Shown: positions 7,307 through 16,400 of the stretch, piece by piece
Layout of the letters: each line of letters starts with the position of its first letter
Numbering within the stretch: position 1 is the stretch's first letter
Assembly (NCBI GenBank): GCA_020722305.1
Contig: DYLB01000003.1
Coordinates: 2,991-30,391 of the forward strand
Source: Anaerolinea thermophila
GTDB lineage: Bacteria > Chloroflexota > Anaerolineae > Anaerolineales > Villigracilaceae
Length of the DNA stretch: 27,401 nucleotides
Reading direction: 5' to 3'
Notes under the pieces: generated by a model
Told to the model about the DNA's origin: nothing
What the model saw: the letters and a program-made list of their open reading frames with translations, nothing else
Database searches by the model: none
Translations under genes and position numbers: made by a program

Positions 7307-8122
7307 ATGGCGCTGCGCGGCAATCTCAGAGATTTTACAGTCACACAATTGCTCAATCTGATCAACCTGGCCAACAAGACCGGGACTTTGGTCGTCGAAG
7401 GGCCTAACGAAATCGCGAAAGTCGCCTTCCGTGAAGGCAAATTGGCTTTCGCCCAGATTGGCCAGGAAGATGCCAGCCTGGCGATGGTTCTGCACCGGGC
7501 CAGGAGGTTGAACGCCTCCCAGGTCAAGGCGATCCAGATGCGGACCGACCACATGAGCGACAAGGAACTCGGCTTGTTGTTGATCAATGCCGGTTACGTC
7601 TCGCAGGACGACATCCTGACCAATTTACAGCTCTATTTTACGGACGTCATCCGGCGCTTGTTCACCTGGGTCGAGGGCTTCTTCCGCTTCGAAAACGAAC
7701 TCATGCCCCCGGACGACCGCATCACCGTCCGGCTGGATTTGGAAAACCTGATTATTGAAGGCGCCCGCCAGCTGCGTGAATGGGAGCAGTTGCAGGACGA
7801 AATCCCCAGCCTCGACATGGCTCTCAAGTTCACCGACCGCCCCGGGGCCAACATCCGCAACGTCAACCTGAGCGTGGAAGAGTGGCGGGTGGTCTCATAC
7901 ATCAATCCCAAGAATACCATCAAGCAGATCGCCAATGCCAACAAGATGAACGAGCTGGAGATCCGGCGCATCGTCTACGGCCTGTTGCAAGCCGGTTTGG
8001 TCGAAATCATCCGCCCGGCCGGCGCGCGGGTCATTCCCGCGGTGCGCTCATTCCCGACGGAAAATAAAGAAGAACAGAAATCATTGGTCAACAGATTAAT
8101 TGATCGAATTCGTTCAATGTAA
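7307..8122 (+). CDS. DUF4388 (PATAN-type) domain protein with C-terminal winged helix
   Basis: The 271-residue cytoplasmic protein starts with ALRGNLRDFTVTQLLNLINL and then TGTLVVEGPNEIAKVAFREG, KLAFAQIG, the signature of DUF4388 (PatA N-terminal) domains at residues 2-135. These occur in response regulators and next to small GTPases and are thought to act as protein-interaction modules. The C-terminal part (about 188-236, LSVEEWRVVSYINPKNTIKQ then LEIRRIVYGLLQAGLVEIIR) looks like a winged helix-turn-helix seen in many such proteins. The tail (255-271) is basic and amphipathic. It is first in the block, with its own strong promoter, and the GTPase gene starts 18 bases after it. A role as effector or regulator of the GTPase is inferred from context. 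Confidence 0.88.
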   Translation: MALRGNLRDFTVTQLLNLINLANKTGTLVVEGPNEIAKVAFREGKLAFAQIGQEDASLAMVLHRARRLNASQVKAIQMRTDHMSDKELGLLLINAGYVSQDDILTNLQLYFTDVIRRLFTWVEGFFRFENELMPPDDRITVRLDLENLIIEGARQLREWEQLQDEIPSLDMALKFTDRPGANIRNVNLSVEEWRVVSYINPKNTIKQIANANKMNELEIRRIVYGLLQAGLVEIIRPAGARVIPAVRSFPTENKEEQKSLVNRLIDRIRSM

Positions 8123-8140
8123 TTACTAAGGAAAACAATC

Positions 8141-8680
8141 ATGCAAACGGTCAAAATGGTGGTTACAGGCCCGTTCAGTGCCGGGAAAACGGAGTTCATC
8201 CAGTCGGTGAGCGAGATAGACGTCGTCTCGACCGAAAGGAAGATCTCTTCCACGACTGAAAAGGCGGTCAAAGAGGCGACAACCGTGGCGATGGACTTCG
8301 GCCGCATTACCGTGGATGAAGACCTGGTGCTTTACTTATTCGGTACACCCGGCCAGAAGCGTTTCGATTTCATGTGGGAAATCCTTTCCGAGGGGATGCT
8401 CGGTTTCATCGTCATGGTGGACAGCACCCGCCCGGAGACCTTCCGCGAAGCGCGCAGCATCCTGGAGACCTTCCGCGCCTACGCCCCGACCCCTTACGTA
8501 GTGGCCGCCAACAAGCAGGACCTGAAAGACGCCTGGGAAATAGACGACATGCGCCACGCCCTGCGCCTGGACAGCAAAGTCAAGCTCCTGCCCTGCACCG
8601 CGACCAACCGCGAGACTGTCAAGACCATTTTGCTCGAATTGCTCTACAGCATCCTATCTGAGATGGAGAACGGCAGTTAA
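8141..8680 (+). CDS. Small Ras-like GTPase, CvnD/MglA type (COG2229-like)
   Basis: The 179-residue protein has all G motifs: P-loop GPFSAGKT (10-17), a switch-I-like segment TTVAMDFG (47-54), FGTPGQ (67-72) in place of the usual DTAGQ, NKQD (124-127) and CTATN (152-156). The sequence LYLFGTPGQKRFDFMW strongly resembles the GTPases encoded in Streptomyces conservons (CvnD) and is related to MglA. Such proteins act as switches, normally with a roadblock (MglB/CvnB) partner controlling GTP hydrolysis. No roadblock protein is encoded in this window; the DUF4388 protein just upstream is the likely partner. Shine-Dalgarno sequence AAGGA lies before the ATG. It is intact in length and motifs. Confidence 0.92.
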   Translation: MQTVKMVVTGPFSAGKTEFIQSVSEIDVVSTERKISSTTEKAVKEATTVAMDFGRITVDEDLVLYLFGTPGQKRFDFMWEILSEGMLGFIVMVDSTRPETFREARSILETFRAYAPTPYVVAANKQDLKDAWEIDDMRHALRLDSKVKLLPCTATNRETVKTILLELLYSILSEMENGS

Positions 8681-8691
8681 GGGGACTGCCG
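8671..8691 (+). other. Short hairpin across the GTPase stop codon
   Basis: CGGCAGT (8671-8677) and ACTGCCG (8685-8691) form a perfect 7-bp stem with a 7-base loop that includes the stop codon. There is no T-tract, so it is not a clear terminator. It could protect or modulate the transcript inside the operon. Confidence 0.4.
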
Positions 8692-8706
8692 TCCTATAAG
8701 GTCGTC

Positions 8707-9507
8707 GTGTCCTCCATCACTACTGATCAAGGAATTGTCCATTACGAAGTTTATGGGCGCGGACGGCCGGTCATCCTGCTGCATGGCTGGTTGGGTTCCT
8801 GGGGGCTTTGGCAGGAGACTATGGCCTACCTGGGCCATTATTATTATCGCACCTATGCGCTGGATTTCTGGGGGTTCGGCGAATCGGGCAAGAAGCGCGA
8901 TACCTACGCCGTGCAGGATTTCGTCAGCCTGGTCAATCAATTCATGGAAAGCCTGGGGATCGTCCGGGCGCCGCTGGTCGGCCACAGCATGGGCGGCACG
9001 GTCAGCTTATCGGTAGCCATCCGCTATCCCGAACGGGTAAGCAAGGTCGTCGTGGTCGGTTCGCCCATCGTCGGGTCGTCCCTGGCGTGGCCGCTCAAAT
9101 TGGCCGGTTACCGCGGGATCGCATTCCTGTTGTTCAACATGATGGGCGCGTTCCGCCTGGCGATGCGGGTGGCCTCCCCTTTCATTTGCCGGGACCCGCG
9201 CTTCCCGGAGATGATGGACCGGGACATCTCGCGCACCACGCTCGAATCCTTCCTGCTCAGCATTGCCTCCCTGCGCCGCACCGACCTGCGCCCGATGCTG
9301 GACGAGATCAAAATGCCGGCCATGGGCATCTACGGCGACCGGGACAACATCGTCCATCCCAGGCAATGGGAACCCATGCTTGCCGGTATCCCGCAGGCCC
9401 GCATCCAGCGTTTCAACTCCGCCGGGCATTTCCCGATGCTCGATACCCCCGATGATTTCATGCAGGTTCTGAAAGACTTCCTGAGTGACGAGAAACCCGC
9501 CCTATGA
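8707..9507 (+). CDS. Alpha/beta hydrolase 1 (catalytically complete)
   Basis: The 266-residue protein is an alpha/beta hydrolase: oxyanion segment LLHGWLGS (24-31), nucleophile elbow GHSMGG with Ser94, probable acid Asp213 (GDRDNIV) and His241 (SAGHFPM). The region about 125-185 is a helical cap. Substrates of the family include esters, lactones and acyl thioesters; this one cannot be assigned. It begins with a GTG codon at 8707 preceded by AAGG, and no better start lies nearby. It overlaps the V4R gene by ATGA, so the two are likely co-translated. It shares IVHYEV.GRGRP..LHGW.GSW with the hydrolase at the end of the same block, so the two are paralogues. Confidence 0.9.
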   Translation: MSSITTDQGIVHYEVYGRGRPVILLHGWLGSWGLWQETMAYLGHYYYRTYALDFWGFGESGKKRDTYAVQDFVSLVNQFMESLGIVRAPLVGHSMGGTVSLSVAIRYPERVSKVVVVGSPIVGSSLAWPLKLAGYRGIAFLLFNMMGAFRLAMRVASPFICRDPRFPEMMDRDISRTTLESFLLSIASLRRTDLRPMLDEIKMPAMGIYGDRDNIVHPRQWEPMLAGIPQARIQRFNSAGHFPMLDTPDDFMQVLKDFLSDEKPAL

Positions 9508-10136
9508 CCCATACCCCGGCTGTTGATTTTTATTATCCCAATCGGATGGTGCGCATCATGTTCCAGGCGCTGGAGGAGATCGTCGGGCGCAACGGCGTCA
9601 ACGCGGTGCTTAACCGGGCCTCCCTTTCGGATTGGATTGACCATTTCCCCACGCCGGAGCAAACCGCGCAGATCTCCTTCGAGACCATTGCCCGGATCCA
9701 TGCCGGGCTGGAAGATGTCTACGGGCCCCGGGGCGGGCGCGGCATCGCCCTCCGGACGGGGAGGGCCTGCTTCTCCTACGGGAGGCGGACCATCGGCCCC
9801 GAGCTGGGCCTGACCGAAGCCGCCTTCCGTATGCTGCCCATCGCCTCCAAACTGGACGTGGGCAGTGCCGCATTGGCTAATCTATTCAATCTGACCACCG
9901 ACCAGCGCGTCCGCGTCGAACACGAAAACGGGCTGCTCCTCTGGCACATCGAGCGTTGTCCATTGTGCTGGGGGCGGAAACTGGCCGAGCCGTCCTGCCA
10001 CATGGCGGTCGGCCTGCTGCAGGAAGCCTTATACTGGGTCAGCGGCGGCAAACTCTACCACGTCGAAGAGACCCGCTGTGTGGCCTGCGGCGACCCGGCC
10101 TGCACCATCGAAATCCATTTGAACGAGACCTGCTAG
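9504..10136 (+). CDS. V4R (4-vinyl reductase) domain protein
   Basis: In this 210-residue protein the C-terminal half is a V4R domain: RTGRACFSYG (85-93), WHIERCPLCWGRK (147-159), C165, GLLQEALYW (170-178) and YHVEETRCVACGDPACTIEI (185-204). Six cysteines (152, 155, 165, 192, 195, 200) sit at positions expected for the metal site of the family. V4R domains are thought to bind small hydrophobic or tetrapyrrole/phenol-like ligands and often serve as sensors (for example in aromatic-responsive activators) or in bacteriochlorophyll synthesis. No DNA-binding or ATPase domain is attached, so this is a stand-alone ligand-binding unit. The ATG overlaps the preceding hydrolase stop, and the next gene starts immediately after the stop. 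Confidence 0.85.
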   Translation: MTHTPAVDFYYPNRMVRIMFQALEEIVGRNGVNAVLNRASLSDWIDHFPTPEQTAQISFETIARIHAGLEDVYGPRGGRGIALRTGRACFSYGRRTIGPELGLTEAAFRMLPIASKLDVGSAALANLFNLTTDQRVRVEHENGLLLWHIERCPLCWGRKLAEPSCHMAVGLLQEALYWVSGGKLYHVEETRCVACGDPACTIEIHLNETC

Positions 10137-11414
10137 ATGCTCAAGATTATCCTCCCGTCATCCCGTTATCTCTCGCCGTTCAACGACCTGGCGCGGGATT
10201 TGCGCCTCCAGAACCAGCCGCTCTGGCTCTGGCAGCGCAATATGCTCGCGCCTTACATCACCCGCGAACGCGAACTCAGGCCGGATGAGCGCCTGCCACA
10301 GCTGCGCGAGCCGATGCTGGTCTACCGGGACAACCTGTTCTTCAACGAAGAGTACATCCGCGAATTCATGAAGGAAGCCCGCGCCCGCAACCGGGCCGTC
10401 CGGGCGGCATTCAGCGCCATGGACCCGGCTTTCCGCGAACACGCCCTGCCGCTGTCCCGTTCCTACACCCCCGCCGGAGAGCTTTACCTGGCCGACCTGT
10501 GGTACTACCCGGAGGGGCCGGTGGCAGACGTCGAGCCGCTGGTGATTGATTTGCAGGCGCGGGAGATCGGCTATTACCACGTCCCCACCTACATGGCCGA
10601 CCAGAGCGGCGACCTGGTCTTCCAGGTGCCGCTGCGGGCCTTCCTGGCGATCGACTCGTGGGTCCACATTTTCATCGCGGACGTGGTCTTCGGTCTCTTC
10701 GGTCGCGGGGCGCGCTTCGAGAAACGCCTGAACGAAGACCTGAGGTTCAAGCTGAAGATTTTGAGCAAGGCCCTGTACGAAGGCCGCCAGGTGCTGGAGT
10801 GCTCGGAACTGGTCAAGATTGGCAAGAACTGCGTCATTGACCCCAGCGCCATCATCCATGGGCCGACCACCATTGGCGATAACGTCACCATCAACGCCGG
10901 GGCCGTGATCGAAAACTGCATCATCGGCAGCCACGTCAATATTTCGCAGGACGTCCAGTTGATGCTCTCGGTGGTGGGAGATGGAGCCTTCCTGCCTTTT
11001 CGGGCGGCGCTGTTCATGACGACGGTGATGGACAACAGCATGATCGCCCAGAATACCTGCTTGCAGATGTGCGTGGTGGGGCGCAACACCTTCATCGGCG
11101 CCGGCTCCACGTTCACAGACTACAACCTGATCCCGATCCCGATCCGCGCCCGCGCCGGAGACGATACCCTCAAGGATTCGAACCGTCCCGTGATCGGGAG
11201 CTGCGTCGGCCACAACTGCCGCATCGGGTCCGGGATGATTGTCTACCCGGCCCGGACCATCGAGTCAGATGTCGTGTTGGCCGCTTCCAAAGAGCGGCGG
11301 GTCATTGATAAAGACATCCGCTTCGAAGACAGCGATCACCACCGGATGCGGCTGGGGCATTTGCATCGCCGCCTGTACACCCGACGGGGAGAGGTGGAGG
11401 TCGAATCCTGGTAG
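10137..11414 (+). CDS. Left-handed beta-helix (hexapeptide-repeat) protein
   Basis: In this 425-residue protein, residues about 222-380 carry hexapeptide repeats (IGKNCVIDPSAIIHGPTTIG, NVTINAGAVIENCIIGSHV, NTFIGAGSTFTDYN, VGHNCRIGSGMIVYP), the fold of LpxA/GlmU-type acyltransferases. The N-terminal 220 residues show no nucleotidyltransferase motif that I recognise; a hydrophobic stretch at about 163-190 (PLRAFLAIDSWVHIFIADVV) could contact membrane or a partner. The C-terminal tail is rich in His and Arg (HHRMRLGHLHRRLYTRR). The coil is interrupted at about 280-300 and 330-350. Known relatives transfer acyl groups from acyl-ACP or acyl-CoA to sugars. An acyltransferase role here is an inference. 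The start follows the V4R stop with no gap, so translation is probably coupled. Confidence 0.75.
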   Translation: MLKIILPSSRYLSPFNDLARDLRLQNQPLWLWQRNMLAPYITRERELRPDERLPQLREPMLVYRDNLFFNEEYIREFMKEARARNRAVRAAFSAMDPAFREHALPLSRSYTPAGELYLADLWYYPEGPVADVEPLVIDLQAREIGYYHVPTYMADQSGDLVFQVPLRAFLAIDSWVHIFIADVVFGLFGRGARFEKRLNEDLRFKLKILSKALYEGRQVLECSELVKIGKNCVIDPSAIIHGPTTIGDNVTINAGAVIENCIIGSHVNISQDVQLMLSVVGDGAFLPFRAALFMTTVMDNSMIAQNTCLQMCVVGRNTFIGAGSTFTDYNLIPIPIRARAGDDTLKDSNRPVIGSCVGHNCRIGSGMIVYPARTIESDVVLAASKERRVIDKDIRFEDSDHHRMRLGHLHRRLYTRRGEVEVESW

Positions 11415-11417
11415 TGT

Positions 11418-12506
11418 ATGGACACCTTTGCTTTCATTATTCATCCCATTGATCCCAAGCGTGATGTCAGCCGCAAGTACCCATTCTTAGGTCGAGTGCT
11501 TTCCGAAAAACAGATCAATTTCTTCTCAACATTTTTTCCGCCAGTTTACATTTCCGAGATCGAGGGCATCACTTCCGCCGCAACGGGGAAGGAGATCAAA
11601 GGTTGGTTCGTCGCCTGCCCGTACACCCCCCAGCGCATGTTGGAGTTGCCAGAAAAGACAGTTTATCGTAAGATTATCCAGACCGGGAGAATGACCGAGA
11701 GGCTCGGCGCGCAGATACTGGGATTGGGAGCTTTCACTTCCGTGATCGGTGATGCAGGCCTGACGGTAGCCCGCGCGCTGGACGTGCCGGTCACGACCGG
11801 GGACGCGTATACCATCTCCATCGCGGTGCAGGCCGTTCGTCACGCGGCAGACCTGATGGACATCCCGCTGGGAGCGGCCACCGCAGCCATCGTCGGTGCA
11901 ACGGGTTCGATCGGCCGGGTCTGCGCCGAACTGCTCGCCGACGACGTCGCCCGTCTTTACCTGGTGGGCCGCCACCCGGAGACGCTAGAAACTCTCAAGG
12001 ACGAATTGCGCCCAAAGTCGAGGGCAGAGTTGTTGACCAGCACGTCCATGTCGGTTCTCTCGGAGGCGGCGTTGATCCTGACCGTCACCAGCGCCGTCCA
12101 CGATGTCATCCACCCGGAATATCTCCAGCCCGGCAGCGTGGTCTGTGACGTGGCCCGCCCCCGTGACGTATCTGCAATGGTGGCGGCAGCGAGAAATGAT
12201 ATATTAGTGATTGACGGCGGAATGGTTGATGTGCCAGGGCCCGTTGATTTCCACTTTAACTTTGGATTTCCGCCGGGCAAAGCCTACGCTTGCATGGCCG
12301 AAACCATGGCGTTGGCGCTGGAAGGCCGTTTCGAAGACTATACCCTAGGAAAGCATATCACCCGCCAGCGCGTGGACGAGATCACGTCCATTGCGGAACG
12401 GCACGGTTTCCGGTTGAGCGGTTTCCGTTCGTTCGAGCGCGAAGTCACGTTCCAGGATATCGAAAATGTGCGGCGAAGCGCACGCAAAGTTCTCTCTCGT
12501 CAGTAA
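11418..12506 (+). CDS. Long-chain acyl-ACP reductase (AAR)-like NAD(P)-dependent protein
   Basis: The 362-residue protein aligns by eye along its whole length with the cyanobacterial acyl-[acyl-carrier-protein] reductase (about 340 residues) that makes fatty aldehydes for alkane synthesis. The shared elements are FxxIxHxxxxxxxRDVSRK (5-20), EI..ITSATGK (47-58), LG.GAFTS (101-108), TTGDAYT (126-132), the Rossmann motif IVGATGSIG (158-166), IDGG (265-268) and AC.AE..AL.LEG (291-303). Cys292 aligns with the cysteine reported as acyl-enzyme nucleophile in the cyanobacterial enzyme. The N-terminal 1-150 part is the substrate domain of that family, not a shikimate dehydrogenase domain. No aldehyde-deformylating oxygenase is encoded nearby. 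It starts 3 bases after the preceding stop. The family call rests on recalled sequence. Confidence 0.82.
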   Translation: MDTFAFIIHPIDPKRDVSRKYPFLGRVLSEKQINFFSTFFPPVYISEIEGITSAATGKEIKGWFVACPYTPQRMLELPEKTVYRKIIQTGRMTERLGAQILGLGAFTSVIGDAGLTVARALDVPVTTGDAYTISIAVQAVRHAADLMDIPLGAATAAIVGATGSIGRVCAELLADDVARLYLVGRHPETLETLKDELRPKSRAELLTSTSMSVLSEAALILTVTSAVHDVIHPEYLQPGSVVCDVARPRDVSAMVAAARNDILVIDGGMVDVPGPVDFHFNFGFPPGKAYACMAETMALALEGRFEDYTLGKHITRQRVDEITSIAERHGFRLSGFRSFEREVTFQDIENVRRSARKVLSRQ

Positions 12507-12521
12507 TTTTTTGGAGGCTCT

Positions 12522-13412
12522 ATGGGAAAAGCCCGCCTTTTGGTCGTAGAAGACGATGTTGACATCGGCAACATGCTCAAAATCTACTTCACTGGTCTGG
12601 ACTACGATGTAGATGTAGCCCCGCGCGGCAGCGATGCGCTGGAGATGACCCGCCAGGTGCTGCCGCACCTCATCATCCTGGACATCATGCTGCCCGATAT
12701 AGACGGTTACGAAGTCTGCCGCACCCTGCGCACCAACACCCGTACCAGCCACATCCCGGTCATTTTCCTGACCCAGAAGGACGAACGCAGCGACAAACTC
12801 CAGGGGTTGGAACTGGGCGCGGACGATTACATCACCAAGCCCTTCGATATCGAGGAACTCAAGCTGCGCGTCCAGGGCGCCATCCGCCGCTCGGAACGGG
12901 AGAGTCTCACCGATCCCCGTTCGGGACTTCCGGCCGGCCGCCTGATCGAGGAGCAGTTACGCCGCATCATCCGCGAACCGGACTGGGCCTTGCTCGACTT
13001 GCGCATCAACAATTTCGAGCCGTTCAAGGACGTGTATGGCTTCGTCGCCGGGGACGATGTGCTCCGTTTCACGGCCATGCTGATGAACGAAGTGGTGGAC
13101 GAACTCGGTACGGCCAGCGATTTCATCGGACATGCCGGCGGCGACAATTTCATCATCATCACCACCTACGAAGCCGCCAAGGCCACCCGCCAGAAGCTGA
13201 AAGAGCGCTTTGCCCAGGAGGTGCAGACCCATTACAGTTTCATCGACCGCCAACAGGGCTACATTCTGGCTAACATTGACGACGGCAAGACGGAGAAATT
13301 CCCCCTGATGACGCTGGCCGTCGGGTTTGTATCGCCCGTGGATCAGGAATTCTCGGACATCCGTGAGATTACCGAAATGGCCGCCGAAGCCCGTCGTCAG
13401 GATGCCGCATAA
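12522..13412 (+). CDS. Response regulator with degenerate GGDEF-type output domain
   Basis: The 296-residue protein has a receiver domain (residues 1-122) with acidic pocket E10-D11-D12, phospho-acceptor Asp54 (LDIMLPDIDGYEVC), Thr84 and Lys106 (TKPFD). It continues through LTDPRSGLP (129-136), the usual start of a GGDEF domain, to GHAGGDNFIII (203-213). The active-site signature reads GGDNF instead of GGDEF, so one metal/catalytic acidic position is lost and diguanylate cyclase activity is doubtful; the domain may bind GTP or act as a protein module. GGAGG precedes the ATG by 4 bases. It lies 12 bases before the giant kinase gene, its probable phosphodonor. Confidence 0.88.
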   Translation: MGKARLLVVEDDVDIGNMLKIYFTGLDYDVDVAPRGSDALEMTRQVLPHLIILDIMLPDIDGYEVCRTLRTNTRTSHIPVIFLTQKDERSDKLQGLELGADDYITKPFDIEELKLRVQGAIRRSERESLTDPRSGLPAGRLIEEQLRRIIREPDWALLDLRINNFEPFKDVYGFVAGDDVLRFTAMLMNEVVDELGTASDFIGHAGGDNFIIITTYEAAKATRQKLKERFAQEVQTHYSFIDRQQGYILANIDDGKTEKFPLMTLAVGFVSPVDQEFSDIREITEMAAEARRQDAA

Positions 13413-13424
13413 GTTCGAGATGTC

Positions 13425-16400
13425 ATGTTTCAAGGGCAGTGGCTGAGTTCGGGCATTGGTTTGGTGCTCACCGGGCTGGTATTCGTCTTACTGGTCTGGA
13501 TTATCTTGCGTTTTGCCGCCCGCCTTCGGCCCCGTTTACAAACGGCGCTGGTCGTTCCGCCGCAAGCTGAAGCGCCCGCCCACGAAGACGCTATTCTGAT
13601 CGTCCAGGTTGGGGGACGGATCGAACACTTGAACCAACAGGCCCGCGCCTGGTTCGAACTCCAGCAAGACGAACAACCCAATCTCGAGAGCTTGGCCCGC
13701 CGCGTCCGCCCGGCGGAGGATTTCCTGCTGCTCTGCGCCTCCGAACGCCAGGCCCGGATTTCCATCTCCGGGCGGTTGACGGAGGGCATTTCCTACCGCC
13801 TGCCCGGTCTCAGCGGGGATATGCTGGTCTCCCTGCGCCGCCCCGACCTGGCCCACGCCCTGGACTTGAGCGACGAAGGCGTCTCGACCTCGGTCATCAA
13901 GATCGTCACCGATTTCAGCCAGACCATCGCCGCCAGCCTGTCGTTGGATACCACCATCCAGACCGTGCTCGAAAACGTGGAACGCCTCGTCCCGGCGGAC
14001 GCGCTCGAATTGAAGCTCTGGGACGAGACGGCCCGCCAACTGGTCCCTTACCGCTTCGGCGCGGTCCAGAACAATATTCGCCAGGTCGAAAGGGCGGCCG
14101 CCACCCAGTTCGGGGATTACGCCCACAAGCTTATCAATGACAGGCGGCCCCTGCTGGTGGCCGACACCCAGACCTACGCCGAAGCCCGCCTGGTGGAGAA
14201 CGGGGACTTTTCGCCGATCCGCTCCTATCTGGGCATCCCCCTCGAAGCGGGCGGACAACTGGTCGGGGCGCTGGAAATGGGCCTCAACGCTGCCGACGCG
14301 TTCTCCAGAGATGACCTCAGTCTGCTGGAACTGATCACCGGCCAGGCAGCGGTAGCCCTGCGCAACGCCGTGCTTTACGAAGAAGAGCAGAACCGCACTG
14401 CCGAACTGTCTGGCCTGGCCAAGCTGGCCCAGGCGGTCGGCTCGCTGCAAGACACGCGTGACCTGTACACCCGCCTCGTGGAAAGCCTGGCATCTCTGTT
14501 CGATGTCGAGATCCTGGGTTTCTTGATCTACAATGAAGCCTCGCGGGCCATCGAGGCCCAAAAGCCGTATCACGGCATTCCCGAACACGTGGTCGAAATC
14601 TTCCGGGCCGAGATCCCGGTTACCAGCAAAGCGGAAGAGCTTTTACTGAGCCAGGAACGTTACGTCACCCAAAAAGCCTTCGACGATGCCATCTGGCTCG
14701 GGCTGGGGCTGCAAATGGTGGCCCTGGCGGCCAGCCTGCGCGAGTCGGCCCTGGTACCGCTGGTCTCCGGCGGGCGCTCGCTGGGCTTCCTGCATCTATC
14801 CAACCATCGCAGCGGCAAGCCGTCCTTCTCGGAAGACGAACTGCGCCTGATGAACATCGTCGCCAACCAGGCCGCGGCGATCATTGATAACGCCAATTTG
14901 TTACAGCAGAGCCGGCAGCGCGCCTACCGCTCCGAGGTCCTGCGCCAGATCGCCAGTCTGGCGAGTTCATCCGCCACCCTCGACGAACTGCTGATCTACT
15001 CCATCCGTGAGCTGGGACAGATGCTCCAGGCCGACAACGCGGCCGTCTTTCTCATGGACGACTCGCAAGGCATCCTGCGCCTGCACGCCCCGTCCCTGTG
15101 GGGGATCGACGCGGAAGCCGCCAGGCCGCTTTCCATGCTCAACGCCGACGATCCTCAGTTCCGCTTTACCGTGACCAGCAACAGGCGGGCGTTCATCTCC
15201 GGCAAACTGCAACGCGACCGGCGGGTGCTGCCGATTTACCGCCCGATCGTCGAGAGTTTCAACCTCTCATCCTGTATTGTCGTCCCGCTTATGACCCGTG
15301 ACCGCGGCCTGGGCGAGATCATGGTGGGCAGCGACAAAGAGAATTTCTTCAACGATTATGACTTGCAAGTCCTGACCACCGCCGCGGGACAATTGGCCGC
15401 CGCCGTGGAAGAAGCCGTCATCTTCGCCGGGACGGACGAGGACTTGCGCAGCCGGGTCGAACGCATGTCCGAAACCGTCCGCCTGAGCCGGGAATTGAAT
15501 GCCTCGCTCGACCCGAATTTCCAGCTCGAAGCGGCCTATAAAGGCTTGCTGCGCATCACCGGCGCTTCCTGCGGTTCGGTGCTGATGATGCAGGCCGAGG
15601 AACCGGATGCGCCTCCCGTCATCCGGGCTTACGCGGGAGAGGCCGCAGGCGAGGAACTGCTCCTCGCCCGGAAGCAGGCCCTGGTCCAGAACGAAGCGCT
15701 GGTGATCGAGGATTTTGCGGCGGGTGAATTCGAGTCGCCGCATGAGGGGATCGCATCCGCAGCGGTCGTCCCGGTCACTTACCACGACCGGCCGATGGGG
15801 ATGATCCTGCTCCATTCCAAGCGGGCCGGGGCTTTTACCGGCGAACTGGTGGATCTGGCCAAGACGGTTGCGGTGCAGCTGGCCGTGGCGCTCAACAACA
15901 GCTTGCGCTACCAGGACCTGCTGCGGCGGAGCGAATTGCTGCGACGCCAGAGCGGGAGCACCAGCCAGTTGATCGAGATCACCCGCGGCCTGAGCGTGGA
16001 CCGCTCGCTCGACCAGACCCTGAACGAAATGGCTCACGCCATCCGCAAGGCCACGCCCTTCGACGTGGTCTTGATCAGCGTGTACGAGGCCAAAACCGGC
16101 CTGCTGCGCCGGGTGGCGGGCGTGGGCATCCCCGAAGATACCCTGAACGAACTGCGCGCCCGCAAGCAGCCTCTGCGCAGTGTGCAGCAATTGATGAAAC
16201 CTGAATTCAAGGTCGGCGGGGCCTATTTCATCCCGGCCGACCAGACGCCGATCGTCCCGGCTGACGTTCACATGGTCACGTTGTCGGACGCGGTCACAGA
16301 CCGGCCGCCGGAGGCCTGGCATTCGCAGGATTTCCTGCTCTTCCCGCTCGAAAACGCCGACGGCGACCCGCTGGGCCTGATCAGCCTCGACTCGCCGCGT

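Noticed and set aside
8671..8691. Terminator after the GTPase gene
   Set aside because: The hairpin is real but has no T-tract and is too close to the next gene to be a convincing end of transcription; kept only as a structural feature.
10137..11414. GlmU-type bifunctional enzyme
   Set aside because: The hexapeptide region fits, but the N-terminal half has no nucleotidyltransferase motif (no LAAGxGTRM-like sequence).
11418..12506. Shikimate dehydrogenase
   Set aside because: Only the generic Rossmann part fits. The N-terminal half and the AC.AE...LEG motif match acyl-ACP reductase instead.
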